Part shown: one piece after another, positions 45,057-54,738 of the stretch
Position numbering within the stretch: position 1 is the stretch's first letter
How the letters are laid out: each line of letters opens with the position of its first letter
NCBI GenBank assembly: GCA_963769905.1
Contig: CAVYNG010000002.1
Span: 2,415,287-2,479,286, forward strand
DNA: 64,000 nucleotides
Reading direction: 5' to 3'
Source of the DNA: Bog-756 sp963769905
GTDB lineage: Bacteria; Actinomycetota; Acidimicrobiia; Acidimicrobiales; RAAP-2
Notes under the pieces: generated by a model
Told to the model about the DNA's origin: nothing
What the model saw: only the letters and a program-made list of their open reading frames with translations
Database searches by the model: none
Position numbers and translations under genes: made by a program

Positions 45057-45437
45057 ATGAGCGACACCTGGACACCCGACGAACCGCAGGGGACCGACAC
45101 CTTCGAGCAGGGCGACGAGGCGAGCGACGAGAACGAGCGGCTCGATCCCGAATTCGAGGAGCGCCTCCAGCTGGACCCTTCGATCGACCCCACGCTCCAG
45201 GTCGACGATCGCGAGCTCGAGGAGGCCGGGGCCGAGCTCGACGATCCCGAGGACCTGGTCACACTCGACGGTGGGATCGACGACCCCGACGGGCTCGGAG
45301 GGCCCACCGACCACGAACTCTCGCGGCTCACCGACGACGAGGGATGGGATCTCGACGTCCCGCTGACCCGGGGCGACCGAGATCCCGCCGACCCCCCCGA
45401 CTCAGATCCAGAAGGCACCACCGACAGCGGCAACTGA
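45057..45437 (+). CDS. Highly acidic small hypothetical protein
   Basis: 126 aa with a very high Asp/Glu content throughout (DEASDENERLDPEFEERLQL, then DDPEDLVTLDGGIDDPDG). Start ATG at 45057, preceded by GAGGGAG. No hydrophobic segment; predicted soluble and probably disordered. Comparable acidic proteins are common and uncharacterised in actinobacteria. It converges on the OYE-type gene 21 bp away. Confidence 0.6.
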   Translation: MSDTWTPDEPQGTDTFEQGDEASDENERLDPEFEERLQLDPSIDPTLQVDDRELEEAGAELDDPEDLVTLDGGIDDPDGLGGPTDHELSRLTDDEGWDLDVPLTRGDRDPADPPDSDPEGTTDSGN

Positions 45438-45458
45438 TCTCGTCCGGCGCCGCCCGGC

Positions 45459-46651
45459 TCACTCCTCGGCGACCAACACGCAGTGCGTTCCGGCGTAGAT
45501 GGTCGGCATGCACTTGTTGCAGTGGATGCACCGCCCGTCGGCGCGGTCGCCCTTCTCCCACCTCGAAACCAGATCCGGCTCACGGAGCAGGGCCCGGGCC
45601 ATGGCTACGAAGGAGAACCCTTCGGCGATTGCTCGCTCGGCTGTCTGGAGCTGGTTCACCCCGCCGAGGAAGATCAGCGGCACCTTCACCGACTCGAGGA
45701 ACTGACGCGCGTACGGCAGGAAGAAGCCCTCCTCGAACGGGTACTCGCGGAGAAAGCGCTTCCCCACCACGCGGAAGCCGAGCCGCATCGGCGCCGGCAG
45801 CGTGGCTGCGAACTCCGGCCGCGGCGCCTCCCCCCGGAAGAGGAACATCGGGTTGGAGAGGGAGCTGCCACCGGTCAGCTCGATCGCGTCGAGGGCGCCG
45901 TCCTCCTCGAGCATCCGTGCGAACTCGAGGCTCTCCTCCACCCAGAACCCACCGGGCACTCCGTCGTCCATGTTGAGCTTCGCGGTGACCGCAACGCGGT
46001 CACCCACCCCTCTCGGACCGCGGCGACCACCTGGCGCGGGAACCGCGCGCGGTTCTCGAGGCTGCCGCCCCACCCGTCGCGACGGCGGTTGAGCTTCGGG
46101 CTCAAGAACGCGGAGAGCAGGTAGTTGTGACCGAGATGGATCTCGACACAGTCGAACCCCGCCTCGACAGCCATCGCCGCGCCCCGTCGATAGTCCTCGG
46201 TGATCCGCCGGATGTCCTCGTCCGCGACGGCTCGGGTCAGCGACCCCGACGCGCCGAAGCGCCGGGTCGGAGCGAGCGCGGGTGTGCCGTTCGAGCGCGA
46301 GTTGGCGACCGGACCCGCATGGCCGATCTGGGCGGACGCGGCCGCACCGGCGTCGTGGACCGCGTCGACGACACGGGTCAGTCCCTTCACCGACTCCGCG
46401 CTGAGCACGATGCAGTGCCGATCGGTACGTCCCTCCGGCGAGACCGCAAGGTAGGCGACCGTGCTCATCGCCGCGCCACCCGCGGCGACCCGCTGGTGGA
46501 ACTCGACGAGCCGGTCGGTCACCGCGCCCTTCGGAGTGGCCCCCTCGAAGGTCGCCGACTTGATGACTCGGTTCTTCAAGGTGATCGGACCGAGCCGCGC
46601 GGACTCGAAGAGCGCCCTCGGCGAGGAGCCGAGCGAGTGACCCCTCGTCAC
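45459..46651 (-). CDS. Old-yellow-enzyme-type NADH:flavin oxidoreductase (one frameshift)
   Basis: About 397 aa. The TIM-barrel FMN domain begins LFESARLGPITLKNRVIKSA. FDCVEIHLGHNYLLSAFLSP carries the His/Asn pair that orients the substrate, and RRDGWGGSLENRARFPRQVV is diagnostic. A one-base shift near 46005 joins VTAKLNMDDGVPGGFWVEES to PLIFLGGVNQLQTAERAIAE. The C-terminus has CIHCNKCMPTIYAGTHC, the start of the Fe-S motif seen in 2,4-dienoyl-CoA reductase-like members, but the chain ends there, so the second flavin domain is absent. The start is a GTG at 46651. It probably reduces alpha,beta-unsaturated carbonyls. Confidence 0.82.
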
Positions 46652-46708
46652 CGACGTGTCCCGGTCAAGTCGGCTTCCCGGTCAAGAACAAGCCTCTCCC
46701 ACACCGGC

Positions 46709-47494
46709 TCATTCTGACGCCAGAGCGCCGGCGGCTCCCAACGCCTCCCTCACCGCGTCGGTCAGGCTCGGATGGCACACCAACAGGTCGGGCAGCCACG
46801 GCTCCGGCTGCCCGTAGCGGAGGGGCGATCCGTCGAGCCGGCTCGCATGCAGCCCGGCGGCCAGCGCCACCGCGACCGGAGCACAGGAATCCCATTCGTA
46901 CTGCCCGCCAGCGTGGACGTAGATCTCGGCTTCGCCGCGGATGACCGCGGCGATCTTTGCGCCGGCGGAGCCCATCTCCACCGTCTCTGCGCCGAGACGC
47001 TCCGCCACTTCGTCGACGAACGCCGGAGGTCGGGTCCGGCTCACCACGATCCGCGGAGGGGTGGCCGGCTCGGCCGGCCGCGGCGGGTCGCCGGTGGACA
47101 GCACGGTCTCCAGTGCCGGGAGAGCGACCGCACCGACGGCCGCCACGCCGTCGAGTGCGAGCGCGACGTGCACCGCCCAGTCCTCTCGGCCCTCCGAGAA
47201 CTCGCGGGTTCCGTCGAGCGGGTCCACGATCCAGAGGCGGGCTGCACCTCCGGCGCGATCGACGCCCTCGGATTCCTCCGATCGAACCAGGTCGTCGGGA
47301 AAGTGCTCGGCGAGACGTCGGAGAAGGAGATGGTGCGACCACCGATCACCCGCCTTCCCGAGCCGCGTGCCGCCGCTCGACCGGGCGCGAAGCGCCATCA
47401 GCCCACGGCCCGCTTCGGCGGCGAGCTCCGCGGCGGCGTCGTGCTCGGCGCCGAGACCGTCGCCCCCGTCGTGCCCGGCTCCTTCGGCCGTCAT
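46709..47494 (-). CDS. cysQ: 3'(2'),5'-bisphosphate nucleotidase / inositol monophosphatase family (CysQ-like)
   Basis: 261 aa, Mg2+-dependent phosphatase fold. Metal-site motifs are SEESEG (about residue 72), LWIVDPLDGTREFSEGREDW (DPLDGT metal ligands) and QYEWDSCAPVAVALAAG near the C-terminus, equivalent to the WDxAA motif. The AGAKIAAVIRGEAEIYVH segment favours CysQ over plain inositol monophosphatase. CysQ removes 3'-phosphoadenosine 5'-phosphate formed in sulfate assimilation. The ATG at 47494 is preceded by GGGAGGAGCGCG. It diverges from the D-aminoacylase gene. Confidence 0.82.
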   Translation of the reverse strand: MTAEGAGHDGGDGLGAEHDAAAELAAEAGRGLMALRARSSGGTRLGKAGDRWSHHLLLRRLAEHFPDDLVRSEESEGVDRAGGAARLWIVDPLDGTREFSEGREDWAVHVALALDGVAAVGAVALPALETVLSTGDPPRPAEPATPPRIVVSRTRPPAFVDEVAERLGAETVEMGSAGAKIAAVIRGEAEIYVHAGGQYEWDSCAPVAVALAAGLHASRLDGSPLRYGQPEPWLPDLLVCHPSLTDAVREALGAAGALASE

Positions 47495-47659
47495 CGCGCT
47501 CCTCCCGCTCGCCTCGCGCTCGCGCCAGGGCGACAGTCTGCACGATCCGACGAAGACCGGGCGTCTCGCGGTGCAAACGCCTTCCGCCAAGGGATGCCAT
47601 TGCGCCGCCGGGAGCCTCCGTGCCACGATCGGTCGAGAAAGAAGAGAGGGGACGAATCG

Positions 47660-49382
47660 ATGCACGACCTGCTGATACGGGGCGGCACGGTGGTGGACGG
47701 GACCGGAGCGCCGGCGCGCACCGCCGACGTCGCGATCGACGGCGGGCTGGTCTCCGGGGTCGGCCAGTACACCGGCGAGCGCGCCACTCGCACCGTCGAC
47801 GCCGACGGATTGTTGGTGACGCCCGGCTGGGTCGACATCCACACTCACTACGACGGTCAGGCGACCTGGGACGAAGTCCTCGCGCCCTCCAGCTGGCACG
47901 GCGTGACCACCATCGTGACCGGCAATTGCGGGGTCGGCTTCGCGCCCGCAGAGCCCGACCGGCGCGAATGGCTCATCGGCCTGATGGAAGGCGTCGAGGA
48001 CATTCCCGGGACTGCGCTCTCCGAGGGGATCGAGTGGGAGTGGGAGACCTTCCCCGAGTACCTCGACAGCCTCGATCGGCGTCGCTGGACCCTCGACGTC
48101 GGCACCCAGGTCGCCCACGGCGCGGTGCGCGCGTACGTGATGGGCGATCGCGGCGCGCGCAACGAGCCGGCGAGGCCACAGGACATCGAAGGGATGAAAG
48201 CAGTGGTGAAGGAGGCGATCGCCTCGGGGGCGCTCGGGTTCTCGACCTCGCGTACCATTGCCCACCTCGCGATCGACGGCGAACCGGTGCCGGGAACCTA
48301 CGCGGCCGAGGACGAGCTGTTCGGCATCGGCCGGGCGCTCGGCGAGCTCGGCACCGGGGTGTTCGAGCTGGCGCCGGCCGGCGTCGCGGGTGAGGACACC
48401 ATCGCTCCGGTGAAGGAGATGGACTGGATGCGACGCCTGTCGGCCGCCATCGGCCGCCCGGTCACCTTCGCCCTGGTGCAAGTCGACGACGCACCGTCTC
48501 TCTGGCGCGAGCTCCTAACGGAGTCGCTCCGTGCGGTCGACGAGGGAGCCGACCTCTGGCCGCAGGTTGCCGGGCGCGGCTTCGGACTGCTCTCGGGCCA
48601 CTTCACCACCTACTGCCTCCTCGACCAGATCCCCGCCTACCAGGAGCTGAAAGCCAAGGGACTCTCGCGCGACGAGCTCGTCGCCTCCCTCCGCGACCCC
48701 CTGGTGCGCGAGTCGATCGAGTCGTGGGTGCCCGACCCCGCGACGGCCGAGCGCATGGAGCGGGCGTTCCGGACCACCTACACGCTCGGGAGCCCGCCCG
48801 ACTACGAGCCGGGGCCGGACCGCTCGCTGCACGGCATCGCCGCGGTCAGCGGCCGGACGCCGCTCCAGGCCGCCTACGACGCGATGCTCGAGAACGACGG
48901 GGGCGGTCTCCTCTACGTGCCCGTCCTCAACTATTCGGACGGCTCGCTCGATCCGGCCCGAGAGATGCTGCTGCACCCGCGCGGCGGCCGGGCTCGCCGA
49001 CGGCGGGGCGCACTGCGGAGTGATCTGCGACGCGTCGCAACCCACCTTCATGCTCACCCACTGGACCCGCGACCGGGTGCGCGGCGAGGGCCTTCCGCTC
49101 GAATGGGTGGTGAAGAAGCAGACACAGGACACCGCCCGCCTCTACGGGCTGACCGACCGCGGCACCGTCGAGCCCGGGGCGGTCGCCGACCTCAACCTCA
49201 TCGACCACGAGCACCTCCAGCTCGGTGACCCGGAGGTGGTGGCCGACCTTCCCGCCGGCGGCATGCGCCTCCTCCAGGGAGCGACCGGCTACGTCGAGAC
49301 CATCAAGGCAGGGGTGACCACCTTCGCCGACGGCGAGGAGACCGGCGCGCGGCCGGGCCGGCTGCTGCGGGGCGCCCGCTGA
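47660..49382 (+). CDS. N-acyl-D-amino-acid deacylase / amidohydrolase-3 family (one frameshift)
   Basis: About 573 aa. The N-terminal MHDLLIRGGTVVDGTGAPAR and VTPGWVDIHTHYDGQATWDE provide the HxH metal ligands of the amidohydrolase superfamily; VTTIVTGNCGVGFAP follows, as in D-aminoacylases. A one-base change near 48985 moves the frame to LADGGAHCGVICDASQPTFM (the metal-binding Asp-Gly-Gly-Ala-His segment), and the protein ends with the composite domain (TVEPGAVADLNLIDHEHL) near 49381. It would hydrolyse N-acyl-D-amino acids or related amides. The ATG at 47660 is preceded by AGAGGGGA. Confidence 0.84.
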
Positions 49383-49420
49383 GCCGAGCCAGCCGGCACC
49401 TGGCCGATGCGGGACCAGGG

Positions 49421-49933
49421 TCAGTGCGGGGCGGCGCCGTTCGCTTGGTCGGCGCCGACTTCGACTCCGGAACCGGTCCCACCGCCGGACTTCGACCGAC
49501 CGGCCGATCTCCCTTCGGCCGGCGCCTCTTCTCCATCTCCACCCGGCACACCCTCCGCCCACTCGGCTTGCATCTGGCGATAGACGCGGTGCTCGACGAT
49601 GAACGCGAGGAAGGGGAGGAACCCCGCGGCGACCACCGTCACGATGCGCAGCAGGCGCCAGTGTGCGCGGCGTGCGAGGTCCGCGGCGGCGATGAGGTAG
49701 ACGATGTAGAGGTAGCCGTGCATGGTGCCGACGATCTCGGCGACGAGTTTGATGTTGGCCGCGTACTGCAGGGGCACCGCCACGAAGACGAGCAACAGCA
49801 GGCCGGTGCCGACGATGAAGGCCATGACCCGGTAGCGGATCAGCGCTCCGACGACATCACGGCGGACGAGGCCCTGCCACGAGGGCCTGCCGATCGTTGA
49901 GCTCTCGCGGTCCGGGCCGGACGACTCGGTCAC
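49421..49933 (-). CDS. DUF3817 small membrane protein
   Basis: 170 aa. After a hydrophilic 35-residue lead comes ALIRYRVMAFIVGTGLLLLV then FVAVPLQYAANIKLVAEIVG, GYLYIVYLIAAADLARRAHW and TVVAAGFLPFLAFIVEHRVY, giving three membrane helices in the DUF3817 pattern. The C-terminus is a charged, Gly-rich tail. The GTG start at 49933 overlaps the previous gene's stop by 4 bp (GTGA), so the two form an operon. Function unknown. Confidence 0.8.
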   Translation of the reverse strand: MTESSGPDRESSTIGRPSWQGLVRRDVVGALIRYRVMAFIVGTGLLLLVFVAVPLQYAANIKLVAEIVGTMHGYLYIVYLIAAADLARRAHWRLLRIVTVVAAGFLPFLAFIVEHRVYRQMQAEWAEGVPGGDGEEAPAEGRSAGRSKSGGGTGSGVEVGADQANGAAPH

Positions 49934-50388
49934 CGGGTGGCGCGCCGCTCGTCGGAGGCGTTGAGCTCGGAGAGGTAGCGGTTGTACTCGGCGAGGGCCG
50001 CTGCCTCCTCGGGTGTCTGCTCGACGAACCGCTCCCCCCGGCCACCGTCGACGTCGTCGATGGGGGCGTCCGCCGCGATCACCACGTTCCGGCGGCGCCC
50101 GCCGGTGAGTGCCCAGCCCGGCGCATCGTGACCGTCGCCGGCCGCGTGCTCGGGATCGAGCGCGCGCTGTCGCGCCGCTCGCGTGAGACCCGACTGGTGG
50201 ACGAGCTGCCACCAGACGTAGATCGCGTAGCCGGCGAACAGCGGCCATTCGAAGGTGTACGCCCAGCTCAGCGTGTTGCCGGCGAGCGCTCGGTCGAGCT
50301 GCCAGCGGGTGAGCAGTGCGAACGTCGGGAGCAGGATCAAAAGGATGACGTGCAGCCCGATGCAGCGCGGCGTGAAGTAACGGCGCAC
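49930..50388 (-). CDS. Small two-helix membrane protein, conserved in actinobacteria
   Basis: 152 aa: MRRYFTPRCIGLHVILLILL then PTFALLTRWQLDRALAGNTL, WAYTFEWPLFAGYAIYVWW, then a cytoplasmic tail with EEAAALAEYNRYLSELNASD. Two membrane helices near the N-terminus precede about 90 soluble residues. The R-W-Q-L-x-R-A pattern after the first helix recalls SURF1-like small proteins of actinobacteria, but the role is unknown. Its stop overlaps the downstream DUF3817 start. Confidence 0.72.
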   Translation of the reverse strand: MRRYFTPRCIGLHVILLILLPTFALLTRWQLDRALAGNTLSWAYTFEWPLFAGYAIYVWWQLVHQSGLTRAARQRALDPEHAAGDGHDAPGWALTGGRRRNVVIAADAPIDDVDGGRGERFVEQTPEEAAALAEYNRYLSELNASDERRATR

Positions 50389-50562
50389 CTGCTCATCGTA
50401 CCGTCGGGCGCTTCAGGCTCCCGTTCGGGGCACCCGTTGGGGCCCTGTTGCTCGCCCGCTCAGGTCCACGTCGCCCCAAGGCCTGCTGTCTAGGATCGGT
50501 CGCATCCGGGGAAGCGGTGCTCGGACCGATCGCCTTCTGGTGCCAGGGGAAAGGACACGTCC

Positions 50563-51342
50563 ATGGACACTCGATGGAGGATCGGAGTGGCCGAGGGGAT
50601 CGGGACCATGATCCTCATCGTCGGCGGCATCGGCACCGCGGTGCTCGCGACCGGGAACTTCTTCCCCAAGGGGACGGTCGGCGACCTCGGCGTCGCCCTC
50701 GCGTTCGGACTCAGCCTACTGGTCGCCGCGTACGCGATCGGGTCGATCTCCGGATGCCACATCAACCCCGCGGTGACCCTCGGCCTCTGGGTGATCGGCA
50801 AGACGAAGACGAAGGAGCTGCCCTTCTACCTCGTCGGTCAGGTGGTCGGCGGGCTGATCGGGGCGCTCGTCATCTACATCATCGCCCGCGGGAGCATCGT
50901 GCCCTTCAGCGCGAAGGTGTCGGGGTTCGCCGCCAACGGGTACGGCGTCCATTCGCCGGGCGGCTTCAAGCTGGGCGCGGTCATGCTCGACGAGGTCTTC
51001 TTCACCGGCGTCTTCGTCTTCATCATCGCGTCGACCAGCCGCCGCTCGATGCCGGTCGGCCTCACCGGGGTGACCGTCGGATTCACCCTCGTGCTCATCC
51101 ACCTCATCTCGATCCCCGTCGACAACACCTCGGTCAATCCGGCGCGCAGCTTCGCCGCCGCGGTCTTCCAGGGGAGCTGGGCACTCGACCAGGTGTGGGT
51201 GTTCATCGTCTTCCCGATCGTCGGCGGGATCCTCGGCGGCGCGCTCTGGCGCGTGCTCCGGCCGCCGTCGGACGAATTGCCCGAGGAGGTCTCCGAAGCC
51301 GGCGCCCCCGCTCCCTACGGCCGCCGCCCCCAGCCCGAGTAG
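50563..51342 (+). CDS. aqpZ: Aquaporin (MIP family)
   Basis: 259-aa water (or small neutral solute) channel. It has six membrane helices and the two half-helix motifs: HINPAV with NPA at residues 68-70, and SVNPARS with NPA at 192-194 followed by the selectivity-filter Arg195. The single Gly-rich helix-crossing segments (GQVVGGLIGALV, GGILGGALWRVL) are normal. Residues around the filter favour a water channel rather than GlpF, but this is inference. The start ATG has GGGGAAAGGACACG upstream. Intact frame. Confidence 0.9.
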   Translation: MDTRWRIGVAEGIGTMILIVGGIGTAVLATGNFFPKGTVGDLGVALAFGLSLLVAAYAIGSISGCHINPAVTLGLWVIGKTKTKELPFYLVGQVVGGLIGALVIYIIARGSIVPFSAKVSGFAANGYGVHSPGGFKLGAVMLDEVFFTGVFVFIIASTSRRSMPVGLTGVTVGFTLVLIHLISIPVDNTSVNPARSFAAAVFQGSWALDQVWVFIVFPIVGGILGGALWRVLRPPSDELPEEVSEAGAPAPYGRRPQPE

Positions 51343-51405
51343 TACGCGGCGAGGTCGGGGCTCGAGCCGCACCGGGTCACACCCGTCCCGTAGCGTGCTT
51401 CCACG

Positions 51406-52050
51406 ATGACGATGACGACCTCGACCACGATGACCACGATGACCACGACGACCGAGCATCCGAGCCTCTTCGAGCCCCACGTCGAGGTGCGTGTCAGCAC
51501 CAGGCGGAAGAAGACCGCGGCCGCTCACTGGGAGGGCGACCGCATCGTGGTGATGGTCCCTGCCCACCTGCGCGGTCTCGAGCGCGACCGGATGGTCGAA
51601 GAGCTCGCCCGTCGACTCGAGCGGCACCGTCCCCACTTCCACGGCTCCGACGCGCAGCTCGCGGAGCGCGCCCGCCAGCTCGGGCGCCGCTACCTCGGGG
51701 GCGTCGAGCCGAGCTCGATCCGCTGGTCGGCCGCACAGCTCAAACGTTGGGGCTCGTGCACGATCGGGACCGGAGAGATCCGCATTTCGGAGCGGCTGCG
51801 GGCGGCCCCCGGCTGGGTGGTCGACGCGGTGATCGTCCACGAGCTCGCCCACCTGCTCGAGCCGAGCCATTCGCCACGGTTCGCGGAGCTCGAGGGCCGG
51901 TACCCACGGCGGCGGGACGCCGACCTTTTCCTCGAGGGGTACGCCCTCGGTCTCCAGCTCGAGGGGTGCGGAGTCGGGTCGGAGCCACCCACCCGCGACC
52001 CCGCCTGCCCCTCCGACCCGGAGGACTCGCCGGGCGCAGCCCAGGTGTGA
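51406..52050 (+). CDS. YgjP/SprT-like zinc metallopeptidase domain protein (DUF45)
   Basis: 214 aa. The first 16 residues are almost only Met and Thr (MTMTTSTTMTTMTTTT), encoded by an ATGACG/ATGACC simple repeat. The DUF45 core follows: LKRWGSCTIGTGEIRIS (the conserved K-R-WGSC motif) and VVDAVIVHELAHLLEPSHS (HELAH zinc site with a downstream His). Such proteins are presumed zinc peptidases of unknown substrate. A start inside the repeat cannot be fixed; a shorter form beginning near residue 17 is possible. Confidence 0.8.
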   Translation: MTMTTSTTMTTMTTTTEHPSLFEPHVEVRVSTRRKKTAAAHWEGDRIVVMVPAHLRGLERDRMVEELARRLERHRPHFHGSDAQLAERARQLGRRYLGGVEPSSIRWSAAQLKRWGSCTIGTGEIRISERLRAAPGWVVDAVIVHELAHLLEPSHSPRFAELEGRYPRRRDADLFLEGYALGLQLEGCGVGSEPPTRDPACPSDPEDSPGAAQV

Positions 52051-52102
52051 CGGGGCGGGCCACGGCGCGGCGATCGCGCTCCGTCGGCCTCGGCTCCCTC
52101 AG

Positions 52103-53149
52103 GTGCGAATTCGCGAGTACAAAGGGGTCGTGGCCTACCTGCTGGCGGCGACCGCAGCGTTCGTCAATGCTCTGACCTCGGTCCTCCAGAGGATCGGCGT
52201 CGAGACCGCGCCGGAGTCGACCACCATGCGGTGGAGCCTGATGGCCCACGCCTTCCGCCGTGGCATCTGGCTGGTCGGGTTCGCGCTGATGCTGGTCGTG
52301 TTCGTGTTGCAGGCCACCGCCTTGCGCTTCGGCGAGCTGAGCGTGGTCCAACCCGTGCTCACCACCGAGCTCCTCTTCTTGCTCCTCATCCTCATGGTCT
52401 GGTTCCGGTACCGGCTCACGGCCCAGGAGTGGCTCGGGGCGCTGACCATCGTCGTCGGCCTCGGCGCGTTCTTCCTCGTCGCCCGGCCGGCCGGTGGCAA
52501 TGCGATCCCCGACGCCACCCAGTGGACGGTCGCCCTCCTCGTGCTGTTCTCACTGATCGCCGCGTTCATCTTCGCCGCCCTGCGCGGACCGCGTTGGTGG
52601 CGCGCCGCCTCTTTCGGCGCGGCCTCGGCGATCTGCGGGGCGTCGAGCACCGCCTTGACCAAGTCGATCACCACCTACATCACCAAAGGGTGGGGCCACG
52701 TCCTCATCCACCCGCAGCCCTACCTGCTCGCGGTCACCGGCGTCGGAACCGTCTTCCTGCTCCAGAACGCACTGCACGCCGGACCGATCACCGCCTCGCG
52801 GATCACCCTTTCGACGGTGAGTCCACTGGTCGCCATCGTGCTCGGCGTCACCCTCTTTGGCGACCGACTCCGCACCGGACCGATCTCGACGACGCTCGAG
52901 GTCCTCGCCCTCGGAGTCCTCGTCGCCGGTGTGGTGATGGTCGCACGCTCCCCGCTCGTGGCCGGAACCCACCAGGCCGGTGACCCGGGCGAGATGCTCG
53001 GGTCCGCCCGCGAGCGCGCCCGGGGGGGTGTTCGCCGTGCGCCGGCACCGGTCGATCTTCCGACACCCGTGCCTGGCGCGCTCGAGCCTCAGGTCGTCCC
53101 GGTCACACCCCTCGTCGCCGATCCCTCGGCCGACCCGACCATCCGCTGA
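52103..53149 (+). CDS. DMT-superfamily (EamA-like) membrane transporter
   Basis: About 348 aa with nine to ten membrane helices in two repeated halves (VVAYLLAATAAFVNALTSVL at the start; LEVLALGVLVAGVVMVAR near the end) and a Pro-rich cytoplasmic tail. Members export metabolites or drugs; specificity cannot be predicted. GTG at 52103 is used; GTG at 52130, just before the first helix and after AAAGGGG, is equally possible. Confidence 0.78.
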   Translation: MRIREYKGVVAYLLAATAAFVNALTSVLQRIGVETAPESTTMRWSLMAHAFRRGIWLVGFALMLVVFVLQATALRFGELSVVQPVLTTELLFLLLILMVWFRYRLTAQEWLGALTIVVGLGAFFLVARPAGGNAIPDATQWTVALLVLFSLIAAFIFAALRGPRWWRAASFGAASAICGASSTALTKSITTYITKGWGHVLIHPQPYLLAVTGVGTVFLLQNALHAGPITASRITLSTVSPLVAIVLGVTLFGDRLRTGPISTTLEVLALGVLVAGVVMVARSPLVAGTHQAGDPGEMLGSARERARGGVRRAPAPVDLPTPVPGALEPQVVPVTPLVADPSADPTIR

Positions 53150-53171
53150 GCGGTTCGCCGGCGGCGCCGGA

Positions 53172-54300
53172 TCAGGCGCCGGTGCTCGTGGTCGCTGGTG
53201 CGCCGGCCCCTGCGCCGACGAGCTCGTGCAGCTCCCGGTCGACGTCGGCGGCGTGTTGCTTCTGGTCCTTTCTCGCCCGGCCCGGGCTCCAGCGCCCGCG
53301 GGCGAGGAAGATCGTCGGGATGAAGAGGACCATCCCGCCGAGGCAGACGTAGAACCAGTGCTGCCATTGCTTCGCCGACCTCGAGACCCCGTTCTGGAGA
53401 TCGAGCAGTGCACTCTGGTGCTGGGCCAGGTAGGCAAGCTGTGACTGGTAGGGCACGACGAGCTTCTTCAGCTCGGTGACGTTCGCCACCACCTTTCCGA
53501 AGACCACCGGCCCGACCGCCTTGCTCAGCGCGGCGAGGTTCGCCGGTGTCGCGTTGGCGTTGGCCGCTGCCACGATCGGCGCGTTCTGCGGCTCGCTCAG
53601 GACCTTCAGCCAGCTGGCGTTCTTCTCGGCGAAGGCGACGGAGTCGGGATGCTCGACCTGGAATTGTTGGACGTTGAAGGGGGCGGTCCCGTTCGGTGCC
53701 GTCTCCGCGTAGACCAGGTTGTTGACCACCGGGTTCACCGAGTTGATCACGAGGGGCAGGAAGATGAACGAGACCCCGACGGTGACCCGGAGGATCCATC
53801 CCCAGAGCGCGAGGCCGGTGCCGACCAGTGCGGGGTTCTTGTCCTCGACCGACTCGGTGTAGCCGGCCATCCAGGGTGCATAGGTCATCGAGAGGAAGGC
53901 GGCCATCGCGATCGCGATCACCACCAGCGTGTAGTAGCCGGTGTGCACGTCGTTGGCCTGCCGCAGGAACACGATCAGCATGGCGATCGAGCCGAGTGCG
54001 CCCACCAGCATGAAGGGTTTCCGCACTCTCGAGCGCGTCGGAGAGGAGCCCGAACACGACGAGGGCGATCGCGTCCGCGGCCCAGAACCAGGTGTTCAAC
54101 CCGTTGGCCTGCGCGACCGAGAAATTGGTGCCGTTCGGGTTCTCGAAGACGGTCGACCAGTAGATGGTGAAGAAGGCGGAGGCCGCGTAGTACACGAGAA
54201 GGAAGAGCGAGATCCCGAGGGCCGAACCGATCAGGTCCCACTTGAGGATCTGGCGCCAGGGGTGCGCGGTCGCCGCGATCACGTCCTGATCGCTCAAGCC
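53172..54300 (-). CDS. MFS transporter, OFA-type, C-terminal half only (cut at chimeric junction)
   Basis: Only the second half of a 12-helix permease is present. It opens with AHPWRQILKWDLIGSALGIS, the linker and helix 7 of such transporters, and continues LNTWFWAADAIALVVFGLLS to a one-base shift near 54030, then RVRKPFMLVGALGSIAMLIV and TESVEDKNPALVGTGLALWG. An extended Ala/Asn-rich periplasmic loop and a last helix (FYVCLGGMVLFIPTIFLARG) follow. The missing N-terminal about 230 residues should lie beyond 54,300, where an unrelated gene begins, so the gene is cut by a join. The substrate (organic acid or sugar) is unknown. Confidence 0.75.
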
Positions 54301-54325
54301 TCTCGCCTTCCGCATCCTCAAGCAG
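54290..54325. other. Probable chimeric assembly junction
   Basis: An MFS gene read leftwards loses its N-terminal half here, and a YciO-family gene read rightwards begins in mid-protein (KPLAFRILKQMFPGPYTA). Neither missing part is present on the other side. Gene repertoire and codon use change at this point. Confidence 0.75.
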
Positions 54326-54718
54326 ATGTTCCCCGGCCCCTACACCGCCGTGCCGCTGCAGCCGCGAGGTGCCGCGCGACCTGCAGAAGAAGCAGACGGT
54401 GGGCCTGCGCATCCCCGACCAGGTGTTCTGCCAGGCCATCACCCGCCTGGTGGCCAGCCGATCATCACCACCAGCTGCAACACCTCGGCGAAGCGCCGCT
54501 GCAGAACGCCTGGAGATCCAGGAGGAGCTGGGCCACCTGCTGGACCTGGTGGTGGACTGCCGGCCAGCCTTCGGGCCTGGCCAGCACCGTGGTGGACCGC
54601 TCAGCGGGACGAAGCTTGCGGTGCTGCTCCGGAGGGAGCGGGCAAGTGGCCGCTGCAGCCCCGCTCCGAGGGGCGGGTTTGGGCCAGCGGCAGAACATTC
54701 AACAATCGGGTTGACTGA
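54292..54718 (+). CDS. yciO: YciO/Sua5-family threonylcarbamoyl-AMP synthase-like protein, 5' end missing, frameshifted
   Basis: The frame begins KPLAFRILKQMFPGPYTAV, the middle of a YrdC/YciO fold, followed in other frames by PRDLQKKQTVGLRIPDQVFC, PIITTSCNTS, IQEELGHLLDLVVDCRPAFG and LASTVVD. In the family these form the later strands of the L-threonylcarbamoyladenylate synthase domain, needed for t6A tRNA modification in Sua5/TsaC; YciO itself is a paralogue. The RNA/ATP-binding N-terminal half is absent because of the junction. Four frame changes occur. The 3' limit (TGA 54716-54718) is approximate. Confidence 0.65.
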
Positions 54719-54738
54719 TTGCGGTTGTAACCTATATT
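54711..54738 (+). promoter_or_regulatory. Sigma-70-like promoter for the ArsR-AHSA1 genes
   Basis: TTGACT (54711-54716) and TATATT (54733-54738) are spaced by 16 nt, close to consensus and AT-rich against a GC-rich background. Expected transcription start near 54745 coincides with the ArsR ATG at 54746, suggesting a leaderless message or a later start codon. Confidence 0.7.
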
